Origin: Pseudomonadota bacterium
GTDB taxonomy: Bacteria; Pseudomonadota; Alphaproteobacteria; Rhodobacterales; Rhodobacteraceae
Direction of reading: 5' to 3'
Assembly: GCA_020161615.1 (NCBI GenBank)
Contig: JAIUPD010000015.1
Coordinates: 22,784-86,783 of the forward strand
DNA: 64,000 nucleotides
The notes under the pieces are model-generated. The model worked only from the letters and a program-made list of their open reading frames with translations. It ran no database searches and was not told the DNA's origin. Position numbers and translations under genes: made by a program. This document shows positions 33,715 through 41,508 of the stretch, in pieces; within the stretch, counting starts at the first letter, position 1, and every line of letters starts with the position of its first letter.

Positions 33715-34692
33715 ATGTATGCACAGATGGTGAAATCCGAGGCGAGCACCGATGACCCGGCGCTGCTGGCGGCCTTCCAGGCCCGGATCGACGCGGGCGA
33801 GAAGATCGAGCCGAAGGAATGGATGCCCGAGGCCTATCGCAAGACGCTGATCCGCCAGATCGGCCAGCACGCGCATTCGGAAATCGTGGGTCAATTGCCC
33901 GAGGGCAACTGGATCACCCGCGCCCCGACGCTGGAGCGCAAGGCGATCCTTCTGGCCAAGGTGCAGGACGAGGCGGGGCATGGCCTCTACCTCTATTGCG
34001 CGGCCGAGACGCTGGGCGTGTCGCGCGACGACCTGACCGAACAGCTGCTGTCGGGCCGGATGAAGTATTCCTCGATCTTCAACTATCCGACGCTGACCTG
34101 GGCCGATATCGGCGCGGTGGGCTGGCTGGTCGATGGCGCGGCGATCATGAACCAGGTGCCGCTGCAACGGACCTCGTTCGGGCCCTATTCCCGCGCCATG
34201 ATCCGCATCTGCAAGGAAGAGAGCTTTCACCAGCGGCAGGGGTACGACCTCATGCGGGCCATGGCGACCGGCACCGCCGAGCAGAAGGCGATGGCCCAGG
34301 ATGCGCTGAACCGCTTCTGGTATCCCTCGCTCATGATGTTCGGGCCGTCCGACAAGGATTCGATCCACTCGACGCAATCCATGGCCTGGCGGATCAAGAT
34401 CAACACCAATGACGAACTGCGGCAGAAATTCGTCGACCAGACGGTGCCGCAGGCGCAGTACCTGGGGCTGACGATCCCCGACGAAAACCTGAAGTGGAAC
34501 GAGGAAAAGCAGGGCTGGGACTTCTCCGAGCCCGACTGGTCCGAGTTCTATGAGGTGCTGAAGGGCAACGGCCCCTGCAACACCGACCGGATGGAGGCGC
34601 GGCAAAGGGCTTGGCGCGACGGCGAATGGTTCCGCGAGGGGCTGATGGCGCATGCGCGCAAATCGGCCGCGCGGCGGGTGGCGGCGGAGTAA
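33715..34692 (+). CDS. paaA: Phenylacetyl-CoA 1,2-epoxidase subunit A (catalytic)
   Basis: PaaA is the diiron catalytic subunit of the multicomponent epoxidase that turns phenylacetyl-CoA into the ring 1,2-epoxide. The 325-residue ferritin-like protein has the iron-binding motif [14 protein letters not shown], and a second ExxH motif in [11 protein letters not shown], plus the [14 protein letters not shown] region that contacts the CoA substrate. A perfect AAAGGAGG precedes the ATG at 33715. It works with PaaC (structural partner), PaaB and PaaE, all encoded downstream. Confidence 0.97.
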   Translation: MYAQMVKSEASTDDPALLAAFQARIDAGEKIEPKEWMPEAYRKTLIRQIGQHAHSEIVGQLPEGNWITRAPTLERKAILLAKVQDEAGHGLYLYCAAETLGVSRDDLTEQLLSGRMKYSSIFNYPTLTWADIGAVGWLVDGAAIMNQVPLQRTSFGPYSRAMIRICKEESFHQRQGYDLMRAMATGTAEQKAMAQDALNRFWYPSLMMFGPSDKDSIHSTQSMAWRIKINTNDELRQKFVDQTVPQAQYLGLTIPDENLKWNEEKQGWDFSEPDWSEFYEVLKGNGPCNTDRMEARQRAWRDGEWFREGLMAHARKSAARRVAAE

Positions 34693-34750
34693 GCGGGGGG
34701 TTTTGCACCCCCCGCACCCCCCGCAGCGTATTTTCGGCAGAATGAAAGGG
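34693..34750 (+). repeat. Hairpin plus solitary relative of the dispersed repeat arm
   Basis: The 66-base gap between paaA and paaB holds an 8-bp stem GCGGGGGG / CCCCCCGC (34693-34700, 34708-34715), then CACCCCCCGCAGCGTATTTT and CGGCAGAATGAAAG. The order C-run, G(A/T)ATTT, then a purine-rich CAAAGA/CAGAATGAA motif matches one arm of the large repeats at 11.1 and 40.3 kb. A weak T-run argues for partial termination only. Confidence 0.5.
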
Positions 34751-34758
34751 CTTTAGCC

Positions 34759-35043
34759 ATGTCCAGCGAATGGCCGCTTTGGGAAGTTTTCATCCGGGGT
34801 CAGCACGGCCTGAACCACCGGCACGTCGGCAGCCTGCATGCGCCGGACGCCGAACTGGCGATCCGCCACGCGCGCGACGTCTACACGCGGCGCAACGAGG
34901 GGGTCAGCATCTGGGTGGTGCCGTCCGCGCAGATCACCGCCTCGAGCCCGTCCGAGAAGGGGCCGCTCTTCGAGCCGGCCAATGACAAGGTGTACCGGCA
35001 CCCGACGTTTTACGACATTCCCGATGAAGTGGGGCATATGTGA
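34759..35043 (+). CDS. paaB: Phenylacetyl-CoA 1,2-epoxidase subunit B
   Basis: PaaB is a small component of the epoxidase, needed for activity and thought to bridge PaaAC pairs. The 94-residue protein has the family features WPLWEVFIRGQHGLNHRHVG and RNEGVSIWVVPSAQI. It begins 66 bases after paaA, the largest gap inside the operon, and its stop overlaps the paaC start as ATGATG. Its length is normal. Confidence 0.95.
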   Translation: MSSEWPLWEVFIRGQHGLNHRHVGSLHAPDAELAIRHARDVYTRRNEGVSIWVVPSAQITASSPSEKGPLFEPANDKVYRHPTFYDIPDEVGHM

Positions 35044-35891
35044 TGGCCCCCTCATTGTCTGACGTCATGACCCCGGATGCGGCGGCTTTGGCCGCAGCCG
35101 CCGGGGGCGAGGGGCGGGCGCCGCTGGCGGCGGGCTCGGCCGACCATGATCTGTTTACCGGGCTGACAAGACTGGGCGATACCGCCTTGATTCTGGGGCA
35201 TCGCGTGTCCGAATGGTGCGGCCATGCGCCGATCCTGGAAGAGGATATCGCGCTGGCCAATATGGCGCTCGATCTGATCGGGCAGACCCAGCTCTGGCTG
35301 GGACTGGCGGGCGAGGTCGAGGGGCGGGGGCGCGATGCGGATGCCCTGGCCTTCCGTCGCGATGCCTGGGACTTTCACAACCTTCTGCTGGTCGAGCGCC
35401 CGAACGGCGATTTCGGCATGACGCTGATGCGGCAGTTCCTGTTCGACGCCTGGCACCTGCCCTTGCTGAAGGCGCTGGAGGGATCCACCGATGCCCGCAT
35501 CGCCGCCATCGCCCAGAAGGCGGGCAAGGAAGTGGCCTATCATCTGGAGCGCTCCGCCGATCTGGTGATCCGGCTGGGCGACGGGACCGAGGAGAGCCAC
35601 CGGCGGATGCAGGGCGCGCTGGACGCGCTCTGGGGCTATACCGGCGAGATGTTCCTGGGCGATGCGGTCGATCAGCGGCTGGCCGAGGCCGGGGTGATGC
35701 CCGCGCCCGAGAGCCTGCGGGCGGTCTGGGACCAGACCGTCGACCAGGTGCTGGCCGAGGCGACGTTGACGCGCCCGGCCTCGACCTTCGCGCACAAGGG
35801 CGGCAAGCAGGGGCGGCATTCGGAACACATGGGGCACCTGCTGACCACGATGCAGTGGTTGCAGCGCGCCTATCCGGACGCCAAGTGGTGA
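35043..35891 (+). CDS. paaC: Phenylacetyl-CoA 1,2-epoxidase subunit C (structural)
   Basis: PaaC is the inactive ferritin-like partner that holds PaaA in the epoxidase core. The 282-residue protein is slightly longer than the usual 250 because of an Ala-rich N-terminal stretch of about 35 residues (DVMTPDAAALAAAAGGEGRA). The fold signs are ILGHRVSEWCGHAPILEEDI, LALANM-like helices and the C-terminal HKGGKQGRHSEHMGHLL. The ATG at 35043 overlaps the paaB stop, and the paaC stop overlaps the paaD GTG start, so translation is coupled. Confidence 0.95.
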   Translation: MAPSLSDVMTPDAAALAAAAGGEGRAPLAAGSADHDLFTGLTRLGDTALILGHRVSEWCGHAPILEEDIALANMALDLIGQTQLWLGLAGEVEGRGRDADALAFRRDAWDFHNLLLVERPNGDFGMTLMRQFLFDAWHLPLLKALEGSTDARIAAIAQKAGKEVAYHLERSADLVIRLGDGTEESHRRMQGALDALWGYTGEMFLGDAVDQRLAEAGVMPAPESLRAVWDQTVDQVLAEATLTRPASTFAHKGGKQGRHSEHMGHLLTTMQWLQRAYPDAKW

Positions 35892-36397
35892 GACCCGCGC
35901 TGGAACAGGTCTGGTCCTGGCTGGGCGAGGTCCCGGACCCCGAGATCCCGGTCATCAGCCTGACCGACCTCGGGATCATCCGCGATGTCGCTTACGAGGG
36001 CGAAACGCTTGTGGTGACGGTGACGCCGACCTATTCCGGCTGCCCCGCGACCAGCGTCATCAACCTGGAGATCGAGAAGCGGCTCGCCGAGGAGGGGGTC
36101 ACCGACCTGCGCCTGAAACGCCAGCTCTCGCCGCCCTGGACCACCGACTGGATCGCCCCCGCGGCCCGCAACGCCCTGAAAGCCTATGGCATCGCCCCTC
36201 CGATCGACGGCACCGCCGCGGATGGCGTGCTGGCCGGGCGCATCGCGCGGCTGACGGGCGAGAATGCGGCGGTCGAATGCCCGCGCTGTGGCTCGACCCA
36301 GACCGAGATGGTCAGCCGCTTCGGCTCCACCCCCTGCAAGGCGGCGTATCGATGCCGCGACTGCCTGGAACCCTTCGACTATTTCAAGTGTATCTGA
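35888..36397 (+). CDS. paaD: Phenylacetate pathway protein PaaD
   Basis: PaaD is a MIP18/DUF59-type protein believed to help assemble the iron centres of the epoxidase. The 169-residue protein has the DUF59 signature VPDPEIPVISLTDLGIIRDV and PTYSGCPATSVINLEIEKRL, and a C-terminal zinc-ribbon-like or iron-binding region CPRCGSTQTEMVSRFG with CRDCLEPFDYFKCI. The start is GTG 35888, where GTGA overlaps the paaC stop. A longer upstream frame inside paaC is rejected. Confidence 0.94.
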   Translation: MRPALEQVWSWLGEVPDPEIPVISLTDLGIIRDVAYEGETLVVTVTPTYSGCPATSVINLEIEKRLAEEGVTDLRLKRQLSPPWTTDWIAPAARNALKAYGIAPPIDGTAADGVLAGRIARLTGENAAVECPRCGSTQTEMVSRFGSTPCKAAYRCRDCLEPFDYFKCI

Positions 36398-36406
36398 GGT
36401 AAGGCC

Positions 36407-37480
36407 ATGGCCCGTTTCCTGCCCCTCGACGTGGTCGAGGTGAAGAAAGACACCCGTGACGCGGTTGTCGTCACGCTGCGTCCGCGCCCCGAGGATGCCG
36501 AGCGCTTCGCGTTCATCCAGGGCCAGTACCTGACCTTCCGCCGCGACTTCGACGGCGAGGAATTGCGCCGGTCCTATTCGATCTGCGCCGGGCTCGATGA
36601 GGGCCTTCTGAAGGTCGGTATCAAGCGTGTCGATGGCGGGGCGTTCTCGACTTGGGCCAACGAGAATCTGGCGCCCGGGGCGGTGCTGGAAGCCATGCCG
36701 CCGATGGGCAATTTCCACACCGCGCTGGATGCGGCGACGGGCAAGCATTACCTCGGCTTCGCCGGCGGCTCGGGCATCACCCCGGTGCTGTCGATTCTGA
36801 AAACCGTGCTGGCGCGCGAGCCGAAATCGCGCTTCACGCTGGTCTATGCCAACCGGCAGATCAACTCGATCATGTTCCGCGAAGAGCTGGAGGACTTGAA
36901 GAATTCCTACCTCGGGCGGCTGTCGGTGGTGCATGTGCTGGAGGCGGAAGGTCAGGAAATCGACCTGTTCACCGGACGGGTGGATGCCGAGAAAATGTCT
37001 GCCCTTTTCACCCATTGGGTCGATCCGGCAAGCGTGGACACCGCTTTCATCTGTGGCCCTGAGCCGATGATGCTGACCATTGCCGCCAGCCTGAAAGAAC
37101 ACGGGTTGACGGACAGTCAGATCAAGTTCGAACTGTTCGCGAGTGGCCAGCCCGGCCGCGCCAGGAAGAAGGCCGCCAGCACGGTCGCCGACAGCGGCGA
37201 GGCCTGCGAGGCGACGGTGACGCTGGATGGCGCGACCCGCACCTTCCGCATGCCGAAATCGGGGGAAAGCCTGCTGGACGCGGCGCTGGGGGCCAATCTG
37301 GACGCGCCTTATGCCTGCAAGGCCGGGGTCTGTTCGACCTGCCGCGCCAAGGTGTTGGAGGGCGAGGTCGAGATGATGACCAACCACGCGCTTGAGGATT
37401 ACGAGGTCAACCAGGGCTATGTGCTGACCTGCCAATGCTATCCGCTGAGCGACCGCGTGGTCGTCAGCTACGATCAGTGA
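36407..37480 (+). CDS. paaE: Phenylacetyl-CoA epoxidase reductase subunit E
   Basis: PaaE feeds NAD(P)H electrons to the diiron centre of PaaA. The 357-residue protein has an N-terminal FAD/NAD(P) reductase module (RRSYSICAGLDEG for flavin, FAGGSGITPVLSILKTVL for the nucleotide) and a C-terminal 2Fe-2S ferredoxin domain with CKAGVCSTCRAKV and the fourth ligand in LTCQCYPL. The C-terminal ferredoxin order is the standard PaaE layout. It follows paaD by nine bases, with AAGG before the ATG. Confidence 0.96.
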   Translation: MARFLPLDVVEVKKDTRDAVVVTLRPRPEDAERFAFIQGQYLTFRRDFDGEELRRSYSICAGLDEGLLKVGIKRVDGGAFSTWANENLAPGAVLEAMPPMGNFHTALDAATGKHYLGFAGGSGITPVLSILKTVLAREPKSRFTLVYANRQINSIMFREELEDLKNSYLGRLSVVHVLEAEGQEIDLFTGRVDAEKMSALFTHWVDPASVDTAFICGPEPMMLTIAASLKEHGLTDSQIKFELFASGQPGRARKKAASTVADSGEACEATVTLDGATRTFRMPKSGESLLDAALGANLDAPYACKAGVCSTCRAKVLEGEVEMMTNHALEDYEVNQGYVLTCQCYPLSDRVVVSYDQ

Positions 37481-37490
37481 GGAGGGCACC

Positions 37491-38240
37491 ATGACCGAGA
37501 TGAGCATCGAGGACTATCTGGCCCATGGCGGCAAGCTGACCTCGCCGGGCAACGTCCCCGCCCGCTACCGGGGGGAACTCCTGCGGCTGATGGCGTCTTT
37601 CGTGGACAGCGAGCTGGCGGCCTCGGCCGGGTTCGCGGACTCGATCAACGACGCGCCGGGGATCAAGAGCCGCATCGCCGCGGCCAAGATCACCCTTGAA
37701 AAGGCCGATCATGCCGAGCGCGTGCTGCGGCTGATGGCTGAATTCGGGGTCGATACCGAGCGGTATGAGGGCGTCCATCCCTGGGCCGACCGGCTGCCGC
37801 GCGGCGCCGATATCGGCGCGACCCGGCGGGACGGCGACATGCGCCTGTCGGTCTTCCACTACCCGTTGCAGGGCTGGATCGACGCCGTGGTGATGAACGT
37901 GGTGCAGGGGCTGGCGGCCAAGGTGCAGTTGGCGGAGCTGTCGCAGGTCAGCTACCAGCCGCTCGCCGAAGTCTTCCGCGCCATCGCCCCGGTCGAGGCC
38001 CGCCACGCCGAACTTGGCATCGAGGGGCTGGCGCAGATCGCCCAGACCGAGGGCGGCCGCGCGGCGGCCGAGGCCTCGCTCGCCTATTGGCTGCCCCGCG
38101 TGGCGGCCGGCTTCGGCGCGGCCAATTCGGCACGGTTCGAGCGGCTCAGCCGTCTGGGCCTTCGGCACCGGACCAATGCCGCGATGCTGGCGGAATGGGA
38201 GGCCGAGATCGCCGCCCTCCGCACCGATCTTACGCTCTGA
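37491..38240 (+). CDS. Extra PaaA/PaaC-like ferritin-fold protein in the paa operon
   Basis: A 249-residue protein of the same PaaA_PaaC ferritin-like family but different from both genes upstream. Helix motifs include FVDSELAASAGFADSI, ITLEKADHAERVLRLMAE (ExxxH, not the usual ExxH) and APVEARHAELGIEG (ExxH). So one site keeps a complete iron-type motif and the other is off-register. It is placed between paaE and paaZ with short gaps and a good ribosome site (GGAGGG). It may bind iron, stabilise the epoxidase or act on another substrate; none of these is shown here. Confidence 0.8.
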   Translation: MTEMSIEDYLAHGGKLTSPGNVPARYRGELLRLMASFVDSELAASAGFADSINDAPGIKSRIAAAKITLEKADHAERVLRLMAEFGVDTERYEGVHPWADRLPRGADIGATRRDGDMRLSVFHYPLQGWIDAVVMNVVQGLAAKVQLAELSQVSYQPLAEVFRAIAPVEARHAELGIEGLAQIAQTEGGRAAAEASLAYWLPRVAAGFGAANSARFERLSRLGLRHRTNAAMLAEWEAEIAALRTDLTL

Positions 38241-38251
38241 AAGGACCCGTC

Positions 38252-40300
38252 ATGACGGATCAGACCCCCCTCCGGCTGAAAAGCTACATCTGCGGTGAAT
38301 GGAAAGCCGGATCGCGCGACGGCCAGCTTCTGCGCGATGCCGGCACCGGCGCTCCGGTGGCGCTGATCGACGCCTCGGGGCTCGATATGGCGGGGGCGCT
38401 GGATTACGGGCGCAAGTCCGGCAAGGCGCTGAGGGCGATGACCTTCCACCAGCGGGCCGAGATGCTGAAGGCGTTGGCCAAGGCCCTGACCGAGCAGAAG
38501 GCCGAGTTTCACGCGCTGTCCCTGGCGACCGGCGCCACCCCGCGCGACGGGATGGTGGATATCGAGGGCGGGTTTCACACGCTGTTCAGCTATTCCGGGC
38601 AGGGGCGGCGCGAATTGCCGAACACCCGGGTCCTGACCGAAGGCGCGGTCGAAGGCCTGTCCAAGGACGGCAGCTTCAGCGCCCAGCATATCCTGACGCC
38701 ACTGCAGGGCGTTGCGGTGCATATCAACGCCTTCAACTTCCCGGTCTGGGGCATGCTGGAGAAACTGGCGCCGACCCTGCTGGCGGGGATGCCGGCCATC
38801 GTCAAACCGGCCTCTCAGACCGCCTATCTGACCGAACTGGTGGTCCGCCGCATCGTCGAGTCGGGCATCCTGCCCGAAGGCGCGCTGCAACTGATCTGCG
38901 GCTCGACCGGCGATCTGCTGGACCATGTGACCGGGCAGGATGTGGTGACCTTCACCGGCTCGGCCAATACCGGGCGGATGCTGCGCACGTCGAAGGCCAT
39001 CGTCGAGAATTCGGTCCGCTTCACCATGGAGGCGGACAGCCTCAACGCCGCGGTGCTGGGCCCCGACGCCGGGCCGGGTACGCCGGAATTCGACCTTTTC
39101 GTCAAGGAAGTGGTGCGCGAGATGACGGTGAAGGCCGGGCAGAAATGCACCGCCATCCGCCGCGTCCTGGTGCCGCGCGCGCAAGTGCAGGCGGTGACCG
39201 AGGCGCTGTCGCTGGCGCTGGGCAAGATGGGCGTGGGCCTGCCGGGGGACGAGGTCACGCGGATGGGCGCGCTCGCCTCGATGGCGCAGCGCGACGAGGT
39301 GCGGGCCCGCATCCGCGACCTTCAGGACGATGCCGAGATCGTGGTCGGCAACCCGGATGCCGTGACGCTGGTCTCGGGCGACGCCGACCGGGGCGCCTTC
39401 CTGAACCCCGTTGTCCTCTATTGCGACCGGCCCGACACGGCCCGCGCCGTGCATGATGTCGAGGCTTTCGGCCCCGTCTCCACCCTCATGCCCTATGACG
39501 ATCTGGAGGAAGCCGTGGCGCTGACCCAGCGCGGCAAGGGCTCGCTGGCGGCGTCGGTCTTCACCGACGACCCGGCGGTGGCGGAAGCGGCGGTGCTGGG
39601 CATGGCGCCTTTCCACGGCCGGATCCTGCTGGGCAACCGCGCCAGCGCCAAGACTTCCACCGGCCACGGCGCGCCTCTGCCCAATCTGGTGCACGGCGGC
39701 CCCGGCCGCGCCGGTGGCGGCGAGGAAATGGGCGGCATCCGCGGCGTGAAACACTTCATGCAGCGCACGGCGGTGCAGGGAACGCCCAAGCTGCTCAGCG
39801 CCGTGACCGGCCGCTGGATCCCGGGCGCGCCCACGCGTGAGGATATCCACCCGTTCCGCAAATCGCTGGCGGATCTGAGGGTCGGCGACCGGATCGTCAC
39901 CGCCACGCGGGAAGTGACGCTTGACGACATCGAGCATTTCGCCCGCTTCACGGGCGATACCTTCTACGCCCATATGGACGAGGAAGCCGCCAAGGCGAAC
40001 CCGTTCTTCGACGGGCGTGTGGCGCATGGCTATCTGATCGTCAGCTTCGCCGCCGGCCTCTTCGTGCAGCCGGATCCCGGCCCGGTCTTGGCCAATTACG
40101 GCGTCGACAACCTGCGCTTCCTGACGCCGGTCAATCCGGGCGACGTTTTGGGGGTCGAGCTGACCTGCAAGGAGATCAACCCTCGCGAAAACGCCGATCA
40201 TGGCGAGGTCCGCTGGGATTGCCGCGTCACCAACCAGACCGGCGCCGTGGTCGCGCAATACGACGTGTTGACCATGGTGGCGAAAACCTGGCCGCAGTAA
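38252..40300 (+). CDS. paaZ: Oxepin-CoA hydrolase / 3-oxo-5,6-dehydrosuberyl-CoA semialdehyde dehydrogenase
   Basis: PaaZ is a bifunctional enzyme: a MaoC-like C-terminal domain hydrolyses oxepin-CoA, and the N-terminal aldehyde dehydrogenase oxidises the reactive ring-opened aldehyde. The 682-residue protein has the ALDH core (about 10-520) with NFPVWGMLEKLAPTLLAGMP, FTGSANTGRML and the nucleophile cysteine in KAGQKCTAIRRVL, and the hotdog domain (about 535-680) with HFARFTGDTFYAHMDEEAAK and GRVAHGYLIVSF. It closes the operon. The ATG 38252 follows AAAGGA. Confidence 0.96.
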   Translation: MTDQTPLRLKSYICGEWKAGSRDGQLLRDAGTGAPVALIDASGLDMAGALDYGRKSGKALRAMTFHQRAEMLKALAKALTEQKAEFHALSLATGATPRDGMVDIEGGFHTLFSYSGQGRRELPNTRVLTEGAVEGLSKDGSFSAQHILTPLQGVAVHINAFNFPVWGMLEKLAPTLLAGMPAIVKPASQTAYLTELVVRRIVESGILPEGALQLICGSTGDLLDHVTGQDVVTFTGSANTGRMLRTSKAIVENSVRFTMEADSLNAAVLGPDAGPGTPEFDLFVKEVVREMTVKAGQKCTAIRRVLVPRAQVQAVTEALSLALGKMGVGLPGDEVTRMGALASMAQRDEVRARIRDLQDDAEIVVGNPDAVTLVSGDADRGAFLNPVVLYCDRPDTARAVHDVEAFGPVSTLMPYDDLEEAVALTQRGKGSLAASVFTDDPAVAEAAVLGMAPFHGRILLGNRASAKTSTGHGAPLPNLVHGGPGRAGGGEEMGGIRGVKHFMQRTAVQGTPKLLSAVTGRWIPGAPTREDIHPFRKSLADLRVGDRIVTATREVTLDDIEHFARFTGDTFYAHMDEEAAKANPFFDGRVAHGYLIVSFAAGLFVQPDPGPVLANYGVDNLRFLTPVNPGDVLGVELTCKEINPRENADHGEVRWDCRVTNQTGAVVAQYDVLTMVAKTWPQ

Positions 40301-40620
40301 CCCGCGGCGAGGCCGGGCGAAGGCGGGGGACCAGCCCCCTCGGCTCCCGGCCGCGCCACGGGCGCGTTTCCGAGACGCCGCTCACCCCCCGCCAAAGGGG
40401 ACCCTCGGGCCCCCTTTGGAAACCCCCGAGGATATTGAAGAACAAAGATGAAGATTAAGAGGGCGTTAACCGGCCTTCTTTGCGCTCTAAATATCCTCGG
40501 GGGGTGAATGCCCGCAGGGCAGAGGGGGGCAGACGGCCCCCCTTCTTCAGCGCGGCGGCACGCCGCGCCGCTGGTCGCCCGAGGCGCTCGCGGCAGCGGG
40601 CAACGAGGGCGAAAGCCCTC
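40301..40620. repeat. Hairpin-rich dispersed repeat, copy 2 (inverted relative to copy 1)
   Basis: This 320-base gap lies between the convergent paaZ and panE genes. Read on the minus strand it follows copy 1 (11106-11480) from end to end: a GAGGGC-loop-GCCCTC stem (40605-40620), a GC-rich stem, a GGGGGG/CCCCCC hairpin, the opposed arms CCGAGGATATT (40426-40436) and AAATATCCTCGG (40489-40500), the CCAAAGG/CCTTTGG stem (near 40391-40420) and GCGCC-type stems. I see no gene inside. Confidence 0.8.
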
Positions 40621-41508
40621 TCAGCTTTCTTCCAGCAGGCCCACCATCATCGCCAGCGCCCAATTCAGCGGCGTCGGCACGCCGAACGCGGCGCCGCGGC
40701 GGGCGATGTCGCCGTTGAGCTGGGCGATCTCGGTGCGTTTGCCGGCCATCACGTCCTGCGCGGTCGAGGACAGCTGCGCCGGCATCGTCACCGTCAGCGC
40801 CATCACCCGTTCCAGCATGTCGGCGGGCAGCGTCACGCCGCTGGCCGCGGCCACGGCGCGGCATTCCTCGACCAGCGCCGAGAAGGTGGCCCGGGCCTCG
40901 GGCCTTGTGGCGATGGTGCCGTAATCGCGCAGCGTCAGGGCCGAGATCGCGTTCAGCGCGCAGTTCAGCGTGAGCTTGGTCCAGAGCGCGCTGTCCGCCT
41001 GGGGCGAGACCTCGGCCGGGACCTGCACCGCCCGGAACCGCGCCGCCGCGGCCTGGGCGCCCGGACCTTCGCCCAGCACCAGATCGCCCCGGCCGCGGTG
41101 CAGCACATGCCCGGGTCCGGCCAGGGCGGCGGCGACATAGACCACGGCGGGCAGCACCGGGCGGTCCAGGATCTCGGCCAGGATCTCGGCATTGCCGATG
41201 CCGTTCTGCAGGCTCATCACCGTGGCGCCCGGTGCCAGATGGCGGCGGATCGCCTTGCCCGCTGTCGCCGTGTCGGGCGATTTTACGCAGACCAGCACCA
41301 GCCCCGCGCCCTTGACCGCCTCGGGCTCGGTGCTGGCCTCGGCCGGCAGAACCTCGGTCTTGCCGTCCTTCTCCAGGATGAGGCCGTTTTCCGCCACCGC
41401 CTCGACCAGCGCGGGCCGGCCGATCAGGGTGACCGGCGTGCCCGCGCGGGCGAACATGGCGCCGAAATAGCAGCCGACCGCGCCCGCGCCGACGATGGCG
41501 ACCCTCAT
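40621..41508 (-). CDS. panE: 2-dehydropantoate 2-reductase
   Basis: PanE reduces 2-dehydropantoate (ketopantoate) with NADPH in pantothenate synthesis. The 295-residue protein opens with the Rossmann motif [20 protein letters not shown]. The [16 protein letters not shown] region and [13 protein letters not shown], and the C-terminal [15 protein letters not shown] with its catalytic Lys, are all standard. Its start overlaps the gcvP stop as ATGA, so it is the last gene of the riboswitch-led gcv transcript. Related ApbA/PanE-type reductases acting on other 2-ketoacids cannot be excluded. Confidence 0.88.
   Translation of the reverse strand: MRVAIVGAGAVGCYFGAMFARAGTPVTLIGRPALVEAVAENGLILEKDGKTEVLPAEASTEPEAVKGAGLVLVCVKSPDTATAGKAIRRHLAPGATVMSLQNGIGNAEILAEILDRPVLPAVVYVAAALAGPGHVLHRGRGDLVLGEGPGAQAAAARFRAVQVPAEVSPQADSALWTKLTLNCALNAISALTLRDYGTIATRPEARATFSALVEECRAVAAASGVTLPADMLERVMALTVTMPAQLSSTAQDVMAGKRTEIAQLNGDIARRGAAFGVPTPLNWALAMMVGLLEES

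Noticed and set aside
35213-35887. Long N-terminal extension of paaD inside paaC
   Set aside because: PaaD proteins are about 165-170 residues; the GTG overlapping the paaC stop gives exactly that length.
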